A stretch of DNA of 64,000 bases from NCBI GenBank assembly GCA_037013685.1, contig CM072895.1:12808463-12872462 (forward strand), written 5' to 3'. The notes below the pieces were generated by a model that saw only the letters and a program-made list of their open reading frames with translations, did not search any database and was not told where the DNA came from. Position numbers and translations under genes: made by a program. Within the stretch, counting starts at the first letter, position 1; each line of letters begins with the position of its first letter. This document shows positions 1-11,225 of this stretch, one piece after another. This DNA comes from Acridotheres tristis (taxonomy: Eukaryota > Chordata > Aves > Passeriformes > Sturnidae).

Positions 1-382
1 CTGTGCAATGTAAACAAATAAAAAGTGAAATGAGAATCTAACTTTCCAATGGAAATGTAGAAGACTAGGATCTACAGAGAAGTATGAGTGAGGAGTTCAC
101 TTTGCTCAGCTCTCTTATTATTTGATAAAGTCTTTGAAGGACATACAAGCTCAATTGCTCGTTAGTAGCCGTTGTGTAACATTCATAAATTCAGTGATAC
201 TCAATGATAAATTGAAGTTTTCTCTTTTTAAGAGAGGAACATTGTATTTAATTTTTGACATCTCAGTAGTGCACAGGAGAAATGCTATTTAAAATTCTAG
301 TCACTTTTAAATTATCCAAATTCATTTATAGGTACAAAAAAGTTCTGACCAATTTTTTTCTCCTATTACAATCTTTCTTTAG
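1..382 (+). other. DNAJB4: DNAJB4 last intron, 3' part
   Basis: AT-rich sequence without a recognisable coding segment, ending in a pyrimidine-rich tract and an AG acceptor at 381-382 just before the recognised DNAJB4 exon. The intron continues to the left of the window. Confidence 0.8.
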
Positions 383-616
<234 letters not shown>

Positions 617-724
617 AATGGAAGACTGTGTATGTCAACAGATTAAAATAGGACACTGGAAATGCAGAAGACTGGCGAGTCTGTGCTTTAAAAGTGCAAT
701 CTGTAACATCTAGTGGAATCTTTG

Positions 725-741
725 TTTTTTTTTTTTTTTTT
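725..741 (+). repeat. Poly(T)17 tract in DNAJB4 3' UTR
   Basis: Seventeen consecutive T followed by GTTTTGTTTTG, about 110 bases after the DNAJB4 stop. Simple sequence; probably variable in length. Confidence 0.9.
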
Positions 742-1339
742 GTTTTGTTTTGTGGGATGGGTGGGGGGAAAATACTGTAATGCTGCATGAGAAGAAAAGG
801 GTTTAAGTAGAAGTCCTACCGATGAATTCTGCAGTAAAAATTACAGGGGAAACCACTCATTTTGTTTTACATCTTCCTAATCAGCGAAGTTTAGTCAATA
901 TTTTGCTTAACATAATTACAGTAATTTTTTCTACAAAGTCAGTGCATATTTCTGATACAGTACTTGAGCCTCCAAGTACATTATTTCTTATATCCTCACT
1001 GTCTATAACATTACACATTTATACAGAAATTTGACATTGTAGTAGAAATACACAAAGGCATAAATATTTTAAAGAGTAAAACATGAGAGAGATCATATCA
1101 GTATGTTTCCTTCCACTGCACAAAGCATAGGCCAGAAAAATCAGCTTGTACTCCTGAACAGAGCCCCCCTATGCAATGAAAGCCTTCTCTTTATTGCCCC
1201 TGGAAGTGCCAGGACTGCACTGTGAGTGTGGCAAAGGGCATGTGCCCTGAGGAGCCAGAGCAGCCTTTGCTCTGGGATAGTTTCTCAGCTGTCAGGCAGA
1301 ACAGCAAGAAGGGATTATTTAAGAACATGAACAGCAAAG

Positions 1340-2775
1340 AGTGAGCCTGCTGTGAAATGAGGCACGGAAGCTGGTGACCAATGACATGGAGAAGGCTGAG
1401 GTACTCTGTGCTGCCTTTGCATCAGTCACTACCAGTAAAACAAGCATGCAGGAATTCCAAACCCCTCAGACTAGAGGGGGTGGAGGACTGGGTTAGGGTG
1501 CACTTTACCTGAAGGCTGTGAGCCTGAGAGATTGCACCCAAGTGTTGAGGGAGCTGGCTAATGCTGTTGTAGGGCCACTCGTGTTTATTTTTGAATGGCC
1601 AGGGAGATTGAGAGATACTCCAATAGAGTGGAAAATAGAAAATACCACTCTTCAAGAAAACCAAGAAGGAAGATTTGGCAATCTACACACTAATCAGCTT
1701 CACTTAAGCTCTTGGTAGTATGATGGAAAAGAATCCTCCTGGAAAGCATTTCTAAAAGGTGGTTAGGGTAGTCAGCATAGATGTTCAGCAGGGAAATCTT
1801 GCTTGACCAATCTTACTGCCATCTACAGTGAGCTTTGGTGATGTTGGGAGAAGAGTCTGTGTTGTTTACTTTTTACATCAGTAGACAGACTGATGAAGTA
1901 CAGGTTAGCTAAGTGGGAAGTGAGGTGGATTAAAAGCTGGCTAAGTGAGGGGGCACAGGGGGTTTAATCAGTGGCACGAAGTCCAGTTGGAGGCAAGCCA
2001 ATAGAGGCTCAGTACTGGGGCCAATACTAGTCAGCATCATTAATGACCTGATGGAGTTTACGAATCATACAAACTGGGAGGAGTAGCTGGTGCCATCAGC
2101 TGATGTACTGCCTTTCAAAGGGGCCTCAACCGGCTGAGGAACGACAGAGGATTCTCACAAAGTTCAGTAAGGGGGAATGGGATGCCAAGTCTTGCTTCAT
2201 GGGGGAATAAATGTCAATAAACTGACTGTGAGCTGGCAATGCAGCTTTGTGGCAACAGAAGCCAAAGTTCTGCTAGCACATAAGGGGAGATGATCCTTCC
2301 TCATCACTCTCAGCCCTTATGAGGATCCATTTGGAGTACTGGACTCCCTGGTGCTTGAAGGATATAAATGTAGTGGAGCACTCTAGCACAGGACCATGTA
2401 TGAGAGGCTGAGAGAGCTGGAACTTGCTGATGTAGGGAAGAAAAGACTTGGGGGAGATCTTGGCACCTGGCAGGAGGGAATGAAAATGGAGGAGCCAGGC
2501 TCTTCTCAGTAGCTTTCAGTGACATGACTAAATGGGCACAAGTTAGTTAGGGATTCCATCTGAATGCAGGGAAACAGCTTTTTACTGTAAAGATGGTTAC
2601 ACACTGGAACAGGTTTCCTAGAGAGTTTCAGGAGTTGCTATCCCTGACTCATAGCCTCATAGCCTGACTGGACATTCTGCAGAGCAGCCTGGTCCAGCTG
2701 ACCATGTGTGAACAGGAATGTTGAACTACATATTGCCAAGAGGTTTCTTGTAAGCAAAATGATTCTGTGAACTTG
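1340..2775 (+). mobile_element. Old, degraded CR1 LINE, 3' part (reverse transcriptase remnant to 3' end)
   Basis: The + strand follows the CR1 ORF2 consensus from upstream of the reverse transcriptase core to the 3' terminus, with many stops and indels. Landmarks: a GKSCLTNL-like peptide at about 1790-1820, a GSVLGPILF/INDL-like segment near 2010-2045, an EERLRELGL-like region near 2400-2430, the HWN-LP counterpart near 2595-2625, and a 3' tail around 2700-2775. The tail has the GTTGGACTAGATGA-like block followed by ATGATTCTGTGAA, which is the characteristic CR1 end. Divergence is high, so the insertion is old. It lies in sense orientation within the likely DNAJB4 3' UTR. The 5' boundary is approximate. 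Confidence 0.85.
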
Positions 2776-4107
2776 GACTTTGCATTTTTTGCTATGGGCC
2801 GTGTTCTGTAAATGAGGCTTAGCCCAAAGATGGAGGTGCTCATGTGACAACTCCCTAGGGAGCAGGTCTCTGCCAGGGTGGAAAGAAGACACAAAGAACC
2901 CTGTAAAAGCATTTGGCTAGGGCAGGTATTTAAAGGTCATGCTGATCTCAAGTATTCATTATTTTCAAAGGTCAAACTTTACTCCCATGAAGAAGAAGGA
3001 AGAGCTGGTTCCTACCTAAAGCAAAGTTTGCTTAGGAGTTAGTATGAGATAGGGGTTGCCCAGAAACTTTCATATGCTTGAATTATTTTTTTAAAATTCA
3101 AATATGAGTTAGTTGTCTTTGAAGTTAAAAGGTGCAGAGAGAGATGGATAGCCCTCTGTAATAGTCTAGTTTTATAATACAGTAATAGGGCTGGTTCCCT
3201 TGGTTGCAGCATGGTATTGGTGAAAGAAATGCCTTGTGGGCATGCTTTATTACTTGAGTTTTAAACCATAATACAGTGCTTTAACAACACTTTCAAAGGG
3301 TTTGGGATTTTTTTGTTGTTGTTTTTCATAAGATATTTCAAGATTTGCTGTTAGCCTTTTGCCTGTGGAAATTTAGAGGTTACCTGCTCTATTAGGTAGC
3401 CTAAGAAATAGCAGTGTTATATATGTGACTGCAGGAAATCATACGGGAGTTGGGATTTAATTTACAGTAACTTTTTAATGAGTGTAAGAAGAATCCCATT
3501 TCTTTTACTTAAAAATAGAATTTGTGGGGTATTGTTCAAGTCAGTTTTTTAACTGCAGATCTCTTCATGCAGTATCAGTTAGTTGTAGTCCTAAATCTAC
3601 AGGAAGTAAACAATTGCTGGAGCAGTATTACAAAGAGAAAAAAATTGCTGCTTAGTGCTTGTGCATATTGTTAATACTATATATTGTTTGTTGAAAAAAT
3701 TTCCATTTCAGTATGTTCCGTATTGCATTTCTTATGTGGTTTTTAAGTAAAAAGTGTAAAGTTGGTTTTTAACTTTCTCTTATATTTTGTTATGATGGCA
3801 AATGCTACAAGCTACACGACTTTAAAGCATATCAACCTAAAATACCTATTTGTCAGTTTAAAAGCTAATGGAATCAAGCATTTTGTAATCCAGGATCTTG
3901 TAACCATATCCAACTTGTAAAAAAAAAAGTTACAGCAACTAAGACTATTATTTTGTAACCATCTTCAGGTAAGAGGAGTAGTGTTAAATTGAGGAATTGC
4001 AGTATCTTGTGTATTTAGAGGTGTACATATATATATATGTGTATAGCAAACTAAACTTTTCCAACTGTTTTCAAGCTCAAAATATAAAACTTATAGAACT
4101 GGTATGA

Positions 4108-4371
4108 AATAAATGCCTGTATTTCTTTTCTTATGGAAAGGTAACAAAGTATATGTTTCAGAAACCAGCATGTAGACTTACTTCAAAATATGAGAGGAAG
4201 CATTAATATCTATTTAATCCAGGATTCACAAAAAATATTTTTCTAATCAAAAATATGCTTAAAAGTTATGTTTTAAAACCCATTTGATTATTTAATAAAG
4301 CTACTTGGGAGAAGGAAGCAAATACTCAGTCAACTGCTATATTTGTAACTACTGAAAAACATGAAAATAAA
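4108..4371 (+). terminator. DNAJB4: Cluster of three polyadenylation signals, probable DNAJB4 mRNA end
   Basis: AATAAA occurs at 4108-4113, 4294-4299 and 4366-4371. A GT/T-rich stretch suited to a downstream element follows the last one (about 4388-4425). No other equally clustered set is seen before the GIPC2 island. Which site is used cannot be decided from sequence. Confidence 0.5.
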
Positions 4372-4399
4372 ATTGTCATTCATGAAATTGGGATGGATT

Positions 4400-7300
4400 T
4401 TTGATCTCTTGAAGGTTGCTTATGTGCCACAGAAAATAAGTAATTCAGTTGTTTTGAAATTCATCCAGCAAGTCTGAAAACCTCTGCTTCTAAAGATCCC
4501 TTTTTAATCTCACCAACATCAAGCCTTAGGATAGCCTCAAGCTGTTGGAAGAGTAGGTCAAGCTACATTCCAACCCTTTCTCCTTCCCGCCATGCAGTGG
4601 TACTCTGCTTGCTCCACAGCTTTCTGCTGTCATGAGGGGCATGACATTCTAGCATTCCATTCTTTCATTCAGCCATTTTTGTAGTAGTTGTGCTGAAAGC
4701 TTCCTGAAGCCTATTTGTGGTGTGTTGAACAAATGCACTCCATTCTTTTCTAGTATGTGCATCTTACGTGCTAGTCTGACTAACCAGAAGCAGACTTTTG
4801 GGGGGTGAAATATGTTTTCCTTAAACAGTGAAATTTGCTATAACTTAGGGTGCAATTCTGTGTACTTGAATTCATGTGCTAGACCTAAAAAATACAGGCC
4901 ATGACCATGATACTATAAATATAATTAAGAGACAATTTAACTTTTCCAGTCAGTAAATGCTAGTCCTCTGTTGCAGCTGACATGAGTAGTTCTTACTGTA
5001 TTGCTTACTGAACACATCCTATAGAAGCAGGGAATTTGTCATACAGCCCCTTACTGTTCAGCACCCAAACTGAGCTAGTGAGCAGCACTAATCTCCTCAT
5101 GAGGTACAGAATCTCAACTCCCCATTTGTCAGATTGCTCAGCAATAGACTGTTGCATGTCGTGATTTGTTCCCTTCAGGCTTCTCCAGTTAATTACTCTA
5201 TTATTTAAACGGTGAATATAAGTGCCCTGTGCTTGTTGCCCTGGAATTACTGGCTTACCCAGGGGAGGAGCTGTACAACAACGATCTTGTTAGTCATGCC
5301 TGATTGCTTTATCAAGGACAAACTGCCATGTTCACAGTCCTGCTGCCCCACGTTCAAAAATCCCCTATTGCTATGCAACCAGCACCTGAAATATCTTACA
5401 GCATTTCCCTGAATAAGGATAGATAAGCCATGTTTAGTGAAACACTCACTGATAGTGGCATTTGATACCCAGCAACGTGCCTTTGTTCCATATACATTCT
5501 CTACAAACTTTATGGCTGTTGCACACCACGATTCTTGCATCCCAAGTATTATGTGTGAGAAACTGAAGAATAATGGGATAGCCTGTAGTGTGCAATATAC
5601 TCCGGATAAAATTATCAAATCAGTTTTTCTTTTAAGTACGTGGTTTATTTTCCTCTCCAAAACCAAGACTAATAGCAGTTTTATTTACGTTAACTCTCTT
5701 CGAAAAAGTAATTTGAAGTAATTTTTGTATCCTTAGTATCCTGAGTTGCAGGAGACTCATTTGGATTCATTGATCTACTTTTACTGTGCATTAATTAGTG
5801 TTGGCAGATACTTCCTTAGAGGGTGCATATTCAAGGGAGCCTGAAAACAGCATTGGTTGTAGTTAGAGAAAAAGTGTCTTCTGTCCATTGCAGCCTTCTT
5901 TTCACTTTCTCAGCAGCCTGACTCATTTACAGCTCTACAGATCATCCAGTCAGAGTTGTGTTATGCCGATCAAATCTAAATCATTGAAAGTGCTAATCCA
6001 TGATCGGAGCAATATTAATAAATAGTACTTGTAGATCAGGAAAAAAAGTCTGTGGTAATGTAACTTTTCAGTAACAGAGATGAAGCTGAGTTTTGAAGAC
6101 TCCTTTACCCTGCCTTCCAAAGCAGGGGACTGCTATGGCAATTTCACATAGGTGCTTTTCTAGGTTTGGGTTTTGAAAATAATTAGGCATGTGTGCAGTG
6201 TCATCTTCCTCCACTTTAAATGTCACAAAAAACGTTTCATTTCATTTGTTACGTCATGTAACTAATGATGGCATATACATACTCCATACTGTTTGTGTCT
6301 TCAGTTTGATCGTTATTTGGCCTCAGTATTTTTATTTTCCATAGTTAAAAGCTGATGCTATTGCTTCAAGCTGTAGGTGGGATCAGCATAGTTTTTGTAC
6401 TAACTTCATCTTTTTTCTCCATCCACCACCATATGAAACACATTTCCACTGAATAAAATTTTGCAACAGGTACCTGAATTAGAACTGTTAATGTCCCTGA
6501 ATACTTCTTAAAATAAATCTGCACAGCCTCTGTATGTGTGGAAACTTGACTGTGTTTATTTAGTAAATCTCATTAACAAAATTATTAATAAACAGTATTT
6601 ATTGGGTTTTAAGATTCAATTATCTTTACATAAGAAAAGGAATGAGTGGAGACAATACATGTTTGTCACCAATTCCCTTATAATACATTATAGTAAACAG
6701 GAAAAGGCTTCTGTTTTAAAAAGAAATTGCTTATTTAAAATTGAAAACCAGCAAAACCCCCTAAGTATCAAGATTAACATGAATAGTTTGGTACTGCTAA
6801 TATCTCATTTTGTGTCACTGCAATGTCATCCAGTGAATGCCAGCAGGCTGTCTGAATTGCATTCCAGTAATGGGGAAAAAGAACACACAGTCCTGCAAGT
6901 TCAGAGAAACCTTCAGTTTAAGTTTTGTGGTTTCAAACTGAACTGGACAGTCAGCTGGGAGCAAGTTTACTGTGCAGTTTTGTTGGGTGTTTTACTGGTG
7001 GAAATTCCTACAAAACCAGTAACAATATTGAATCCAATTCTCTTACTAGAACTGGATAAAAGCCATTTTTGAGTATTCATTGAAATCTACTACATGCTGT
7101 CTTGGAAAAGCTGAAGTCAAATTGGCTTCAAACCTTTTTTTTACCTCACAGCATAAGCAGTTTAAAGTCTGCATGTAATTTCATGTAATCAGAGGTGCTC
7201 TGATTAGATCTGCTAAGAACTTTTGACTCAGGGCTGCCTCACAGTGCTTCATTGTCTCTGCCTGCCTGGTCTGACTCCATGTGCCAGAATGCCTTGTCTC

Positions 7301-7860
7301 TGAAATGGTTTGTCTTCTTTATTCTGGAAGTCAGAGGATGTGGTAGGGCAGTGCTGCTTTTCCCTGTGCCTTTTGAGCAGTTTCCTTCAGAAGTGCCGAA
7401 TGTTGCCTCATGAATTTTGCTCTCTTCACATCTTGGGTGGGTTCAGTGCACTACTGAAAATGGAGCAGTTCCACTGAGTGTGGTTCCCTTGGAGCACAGA
7501 TGTCTTCCGTAATGTGAACATCTAACTACAATATATAGCTCTGTTTCACGGTAGAGAAAACATTTGGAATTCATTAAATGTTACAAATACTTGAAAAGTG
7601 TATTTTCTGTGTAAAATCTCAGTATTTCGGACCTGTCGTCCAGTACAATAGGAAGTCTCTTAAACTTTGGTTATGTTACTGTTGCTTTATTAATCCACTG
7701 AGATTTATAGATATTCTGTGATAAATGCAGAAGAGTAGTCTGAAGTCCTTGTATATTTTAGGTTTTCTTTTATATCCTGGATATAAATCTATACTAGTCA
7801 GTATTCGGTACTTTGCTATTAGCAGAAATTCTTGAACTAGTGAGTGAGAAGTCGGTAAAA
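4400..7860. other. DNAJB4-GIPC2 intergenic interval
   Basis: No recognisable gene, RNA or repeat. It contains a stretch open on both strands at about 5212-5721 (139 codons on the minus strand) and a 178-codon + strand ORF at 6536-7072. Neither resembles a protein I know. The remainder is ordinary AT-rich sequence. The 3' limit is where GC content rises abruptly at the GIPC2 island. Confidence 0.6.
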
Positions 7861-7961
7861 AACTGTGCTGTGGCGGAAGCAGGAGCGCTCTGAGCGCAGG
7901 CAGGGCAGCGCCGATGGCCCCGAGCTGCCCGGGAGGGATGGGGTAGGGGTGGCAGCGGCGG

Positions 7962-8311
7962 GGCCGTGCCGTGCAGTACAGTGCCGGGGCCGTGCCGTGC
8001 AGTGCCGGGGCAGGGCTGGGGCCGGGCAGTGCCGTGCCGGGGCAGGGCTGGGGCCGGGCCGTGCCGTGCCGGGGCAGGGCTGGGCCGGGCCGTGCCGTGC
8101 CGGGGCAGGGCTGGGGCCGGGCCGTGCCGTGCCGGGGCAGGGCTGGGCCGGGCCGTGCAGTGCCGGGGCAGGGCTGGGCCGGGCCGTGCAGTGCCGGGGC
8201 CGTGCCGGGGGCCGTGCCGTGCAGTGCCGGGGCAGGGCTGGGGCCGGGCCGTGCAGTGCCGGGGCAGTGCTGGGGCCGGGCCGTGCAGTGCCGGGGCAGG
8301 GCTGGGCCGGG
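7962..8311 (+). repeat. G-rich minisatellite, about 31-32 bp unit, roughly ten copies
   Basis: The tandem array is built from two modules. One is GCCGTGC(C/A)GTGCCGGGG and the other is CAGGGCTGGG(G)CCGG. Full units are about 31-32 bp; some lack the second module. Units differ by one G and by CCGTGC versus CAGTGC. The GGGGCAGGGCTGGGGCCGGG form (first at 8007-8026) meets the four-G-run G-quadruplex rule with two-base loops. The array lies 128 bases upstream of the GIPC2 start codon. Its regular lack of stops produces long ORFs on both strands that are not genes. Confidence 0.95.
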
Positions 8312-8323
8312 CGCTCTGCGGCC

Positions 8324-8333
8324 GGGGCGGGGC
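8324..8333 (+). promoter_or_regulatory. GIPC2: GC box (Sp1/KLF-type site)
   Basis: GGGGCGGGGC, a consensus GC box, lies between the minisatellite and the start codon. Typical of CpG-island promoters; occupancy is not shown. Confidence 0.6.
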
Positions 8334-8350
8334 CGCACCTGGCGGCCGCG

Positions 8351-8678
8351 ATGGCCGCGGGGCCGGGGCGGTGCCGCGCTGGGGGCAGAGTCCAGCGCGG
8401 GTGGCGGCGGCCGCAGGAGCCCGAGGTCGGCGCGGAAGATGCCGCTGGGGCTGAGGAACAAGAAGAAGGACAAGTCCAAGGAGACCTTCAAGCTGGTGGA
8501 GAGCGAGGCGGCGGCCCCGGCCCCCGCCGCGGCCCCGGCGCCGTCGGCCAGCGCGTCGCGGCTGCAGTTCCACACGCAGCTGGCGCACGGCAGCCCCACG
8601 GGCCGCGTGGAAGGCTTCGGCAGCGCCCGCGAGCTGTACGGCCGGATCGGAGAGGCGTTCGGCATCCACCCCGCCCAG
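8351..8678 (+). other. Upstream ATG with out-of-frame ORF overlapping the GIPC2 start (exon 1 part)
   Basis: An ATG at 8351-8353 has G at -3 and G at +4, a good initiation context. It lies in a different frame from the GIPC2 ATG at 8439. The frame stays open through the end of exon 1. After splicing it would continue for eight more codons into exon 2 and stop at TAA 16280-16282, giving about 118 codons. The peptide is Gly/Arg/Glu-rich and resembles nothing I know. It matters only if transcription starts upstream of 8351. Confidence 0.45.
8439..8678 (+). CDS. GIPC2: GIPC2 exon 1: PDZ-domain adaptor, N-terminus and start of GH1 domain (residues 1-80)
   Basis: GIPC proteins are cytosolic adaptors. 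A central PDZ domain binds C-terminal tails of membrane receptors, and the GH2 domain binds myosin VI, linking cargo to endocytic vesicle transport. The spliced protein here has 317 residues, close to the 315 I recall for human GIPC2. Start choice: ATG 8439 is the first in-frame ATG, has A at -3, and gives [16 protein letters not shown], matching the basic MPL-LR-KKK-KSKET start of GIPC2. An Ala/Pro-rich low-complexity stretch follows at residues 24-37. GH1 then begins at [19 protein letters not shown], a strong family signature, continuing [12 protein letters not shown]. The exon ends in phase 0 at CAG|GTAGGG (donor 8679-8680). An internal alternative start is unlikely because the conserved N-terminus begins exactly here. 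Confidence 0.93.
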
Positions 8679-10532
8679 GTAGGGCCGGCACGGCCGCGGC
8701 CCGCCCGCCTCCGCAGCGCCCGAGGGCGCCGGGGCTGCCGCACCCGCCCTGCCCGGGCATCCACGGGCTGGTGCGGACCTGCCCGCTTGTGGGAGGAAAA
8801 AAACCTCCTTTTGCTGTTCCAAATGAGCGCTACCATACGGGAAAAGACATAAGTGTGACTGCATTTAACTCTTACGTGGTAAAAACAATGGTCCTCTTGA
8901 TCAAAACTCCGGTGTCTCGGTTGCCCTGTTGCCAGCTGCTGTTTGACACAGCTCTTAGGCGCTGTTTCATTCCAGTTAAAAAAGGGACAACGGGTTTAGG
9001 AGGCTAAATACCCAGAATGAAGGCATTGGAAGGGGAGGGGATGTGGTATAAACTCTCTGAATCGTACTACATTTTAAACTTTCAGCCGAAAGTGATGTTT
9101 GGAAAGTTTTCTGCTTTGCCAGCTAATTATTTTTAAAAGGCTCACTGTTCAAATTGAGTTACTTAGGTCTGTAAAAGGATTCTTTTTAAAGCTCTACTGC
9201 CCTTTTGATCTTTTCTTTTCTGAGCCGTGTTCTAAACATTTGTTTGGATAATGATTCATTTGTGTTTGTAAATGCATTGTTTTCTCTTAGTTAAAAGGTA
9301 GTGGCCATATCAAGTTCTTCCTATGTGGTTCTGTGAACCTTAACCTCTGAGAGGCAAGTTGAAACACAGGGCTAACATTTCATTATGCCTACGTGTGGCT
9401 GTGCAGCTTTCCTTGTTTTCTTCTTTGTAGATGACTTTTAAAAAAAGTTGTAAAGACTATTACTACGACAGGCTTTGTTCTGAGTTTGCTGTGGCCTGAC
9501 GTAGCATTTCAAGCAGTAAATTGTAAAGGGAAAGTGGCACTAGCAGTGAACACAGTTTAACCAGTCACAGTTGCATTAAGTAATTAAGAAGCAATGCATC
9601 CATATCCCAAACCTTCCCAGCTGCTTTCCGACCTTCTGCTCCTTTGTTTTCTTTTCATCCTGAGCTGCTGTTCCCCTTTTGTTCTGTTCCATCTCAGCTA
9701 TACCTTTTATTCTCAAGTTCTCATAATTACCATATTGTCTTCTATTTTAGTTTTCTTCCTTTCATGTTGAACTTTTGGCTCCACTGACTTGAGAAAGAAC
9801 TGCTTTCACAGAGAAATTTAATTTTGTATGAATGGTGTGCTCCTGTTTCTCCTGCTAGATGTATAATCTGACACCCTCAGAGGCTTTAGAGGAAGCACCA
9901 CATATCATGAGCATATATTGCCAGCCTTGTGTCAAACTAGAGAAATTTCTTATTTTCTTTTTCTCCCTAATGTTTCATTCCTTTTAATTTTTTAAGGTGG
10001 CTTATTGCTAAAAATGGCTGTAGGATTATTGCTGGAGGCACTGAACTTAGAACCTTTTACTTTAGAAATTAATTTGGCTTTAAGAAAGTTATATGAAGTG
10101 AAAATAGTGAACAAAGGTATTTCCTGGTGTAAAGGTGGCATAAGAGTGAAGTGAAGACCAGAGAGTCGTGCAATAGAATTTTGCTTAGAGACAAGATAGA
10201 TCAGTGAACAGCCAAGAAATGTGAATTTATTAGAATTTATTTTAAATGGTATTATCTATTCGTTAAAACTGCTTTTGGACAGATAATCTGGTGTAAAGAA
10301 TAATGCCAGAAGCTACATCTCTGCAAACTGAAAGATGCTGAGGTACTCAAATGCCATTTGTAGGTGTTGCCTGTCTAGGAAAGTTTCAGTGACCCAGCTC
10401 TGCTGAAGCCTGTGATACCTGACTGCCTTTGGAAACAGGTCCTATCACAGAGATCTCAGCCTGTAGTGGCTGAGCTGGAAAACCGTGAGGGGGAGTGGAG
10501 GGGAAGAGCTCCTTGTAGAGAGGATTCAGATG

Positions 10533-10618
10533 CCTTTTGCAGAGGTGAATACATTTAATATGATATGTGAGTTCACCTTTTGCAGAAGTGAATACATTTA
10601 ATATGATATGTGAGTTTA
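10533..10618 (+). repeat. Tandem duplication, 2 x 43 bp
   Basis: Two adjacent 43-bp units, 10533-10575 and 10576-10618, both begin CCTTTTGCAGA and end in GTGAGTT(C/T)A. They differ at only two positions, both transitions. A recent local duplication inside GIPC2 intron 1. Confidence 0.93.
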
Positions 10619-11225
10619 CCAGAGGGTAGGCAAGAGTATGGATTCTTGGATAAATTCCTGCCTAAATGTTTAAATACAATTCTGAATGAGCTATACTTGT
10701 AATGTCACTTCTTTTGACTCCACATGGTTACAGCACCTCTTTTCCTCTTTGGATCCCATCTCCCAGGACCAGCTGAGTTTAGCTTCTGCTGGAGAATCCT
10801 TTCCAGGTTCTGTGATTGACTGGCACCAGTGACAGAGAGAAGTTTGTATAAAACTCAGTATTTGTCAGACAAGCACTGACAGAAACTTCTGTGTAGACCT
10901 GGATTATGAGTAGTGTGGCATGGGGACAGGACAAGGTGGGTATAGCTTCAAAGGGGATGTTTGCTAGGTATCTGTGAAGGAGTGAGACATAATAGCAGCT
11001 TTCTGAGGCTTTTCCTGTACTCATTTTTTCTTGTAGCTATGTTATTCTTCCCCCATCTTCCTAGGTGAATATATATTTGTTACCTCTTTTGAGCTGAAGG
11101 GTAGGCAGAAGCCTCACTTTCTGCCTACCTCTCTGACCCCATCCAGCATTTCTTCTTTTATCTGTCCAATGTGACTGTTCTTTCCACAGGGAGGAGGAGT
11201 GAATATGACTTCTAACAATAGATAG

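Larger units (their letters stand above)
617..4400 (+). other. DNAJB4: DNAJB4 3' untranslated region (probable extent)
   Basis: AT-rich non-coding sequence directly after the stop, with a 17-T run at 725-741, a short TA tract near 4028-4040 and an old CR1 copy. A cluster of AATAAA hexamers closes it at about 4.1-4.4 kb. The extent is inferred from signals, not from transcripts. An earlier cleavage site would leave the CR1 outside the mRNA. Confidence 0.5.
7860..8790 (+). promoter_or_regulatory. GIPC2: CpG island promoter region of GIPC2
   Basis: Base composition switches sharply from AT-rich to very GC- and CpG-rich at about 7865 and back at about 8790. The island contains a minisatellite, a consensus GC box and the first coding exon. 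No clear TATA box is seen in the island, which fits a CpG-type dispersed promoter. The transcription start is not determinable from sequence. Confidence 0.75.

Noticed and set aside
8488..8760. A 90-codon minus-strand ORF antisense to GIPC2 exon 1.
   Set aside because: A composition shadow of the GC-rich coding exon.
7676..8864. Long minus-strand ORFs (386 and 356 codons) and several + strand ORFs over the GIPC2 promoter.
   Set aside because: They are Arg/Pro/Gly/Ala repeats created by the stop-poor GC minisatellite, which is open in nearly every frame. No domain, and they overlap the real exon 1.
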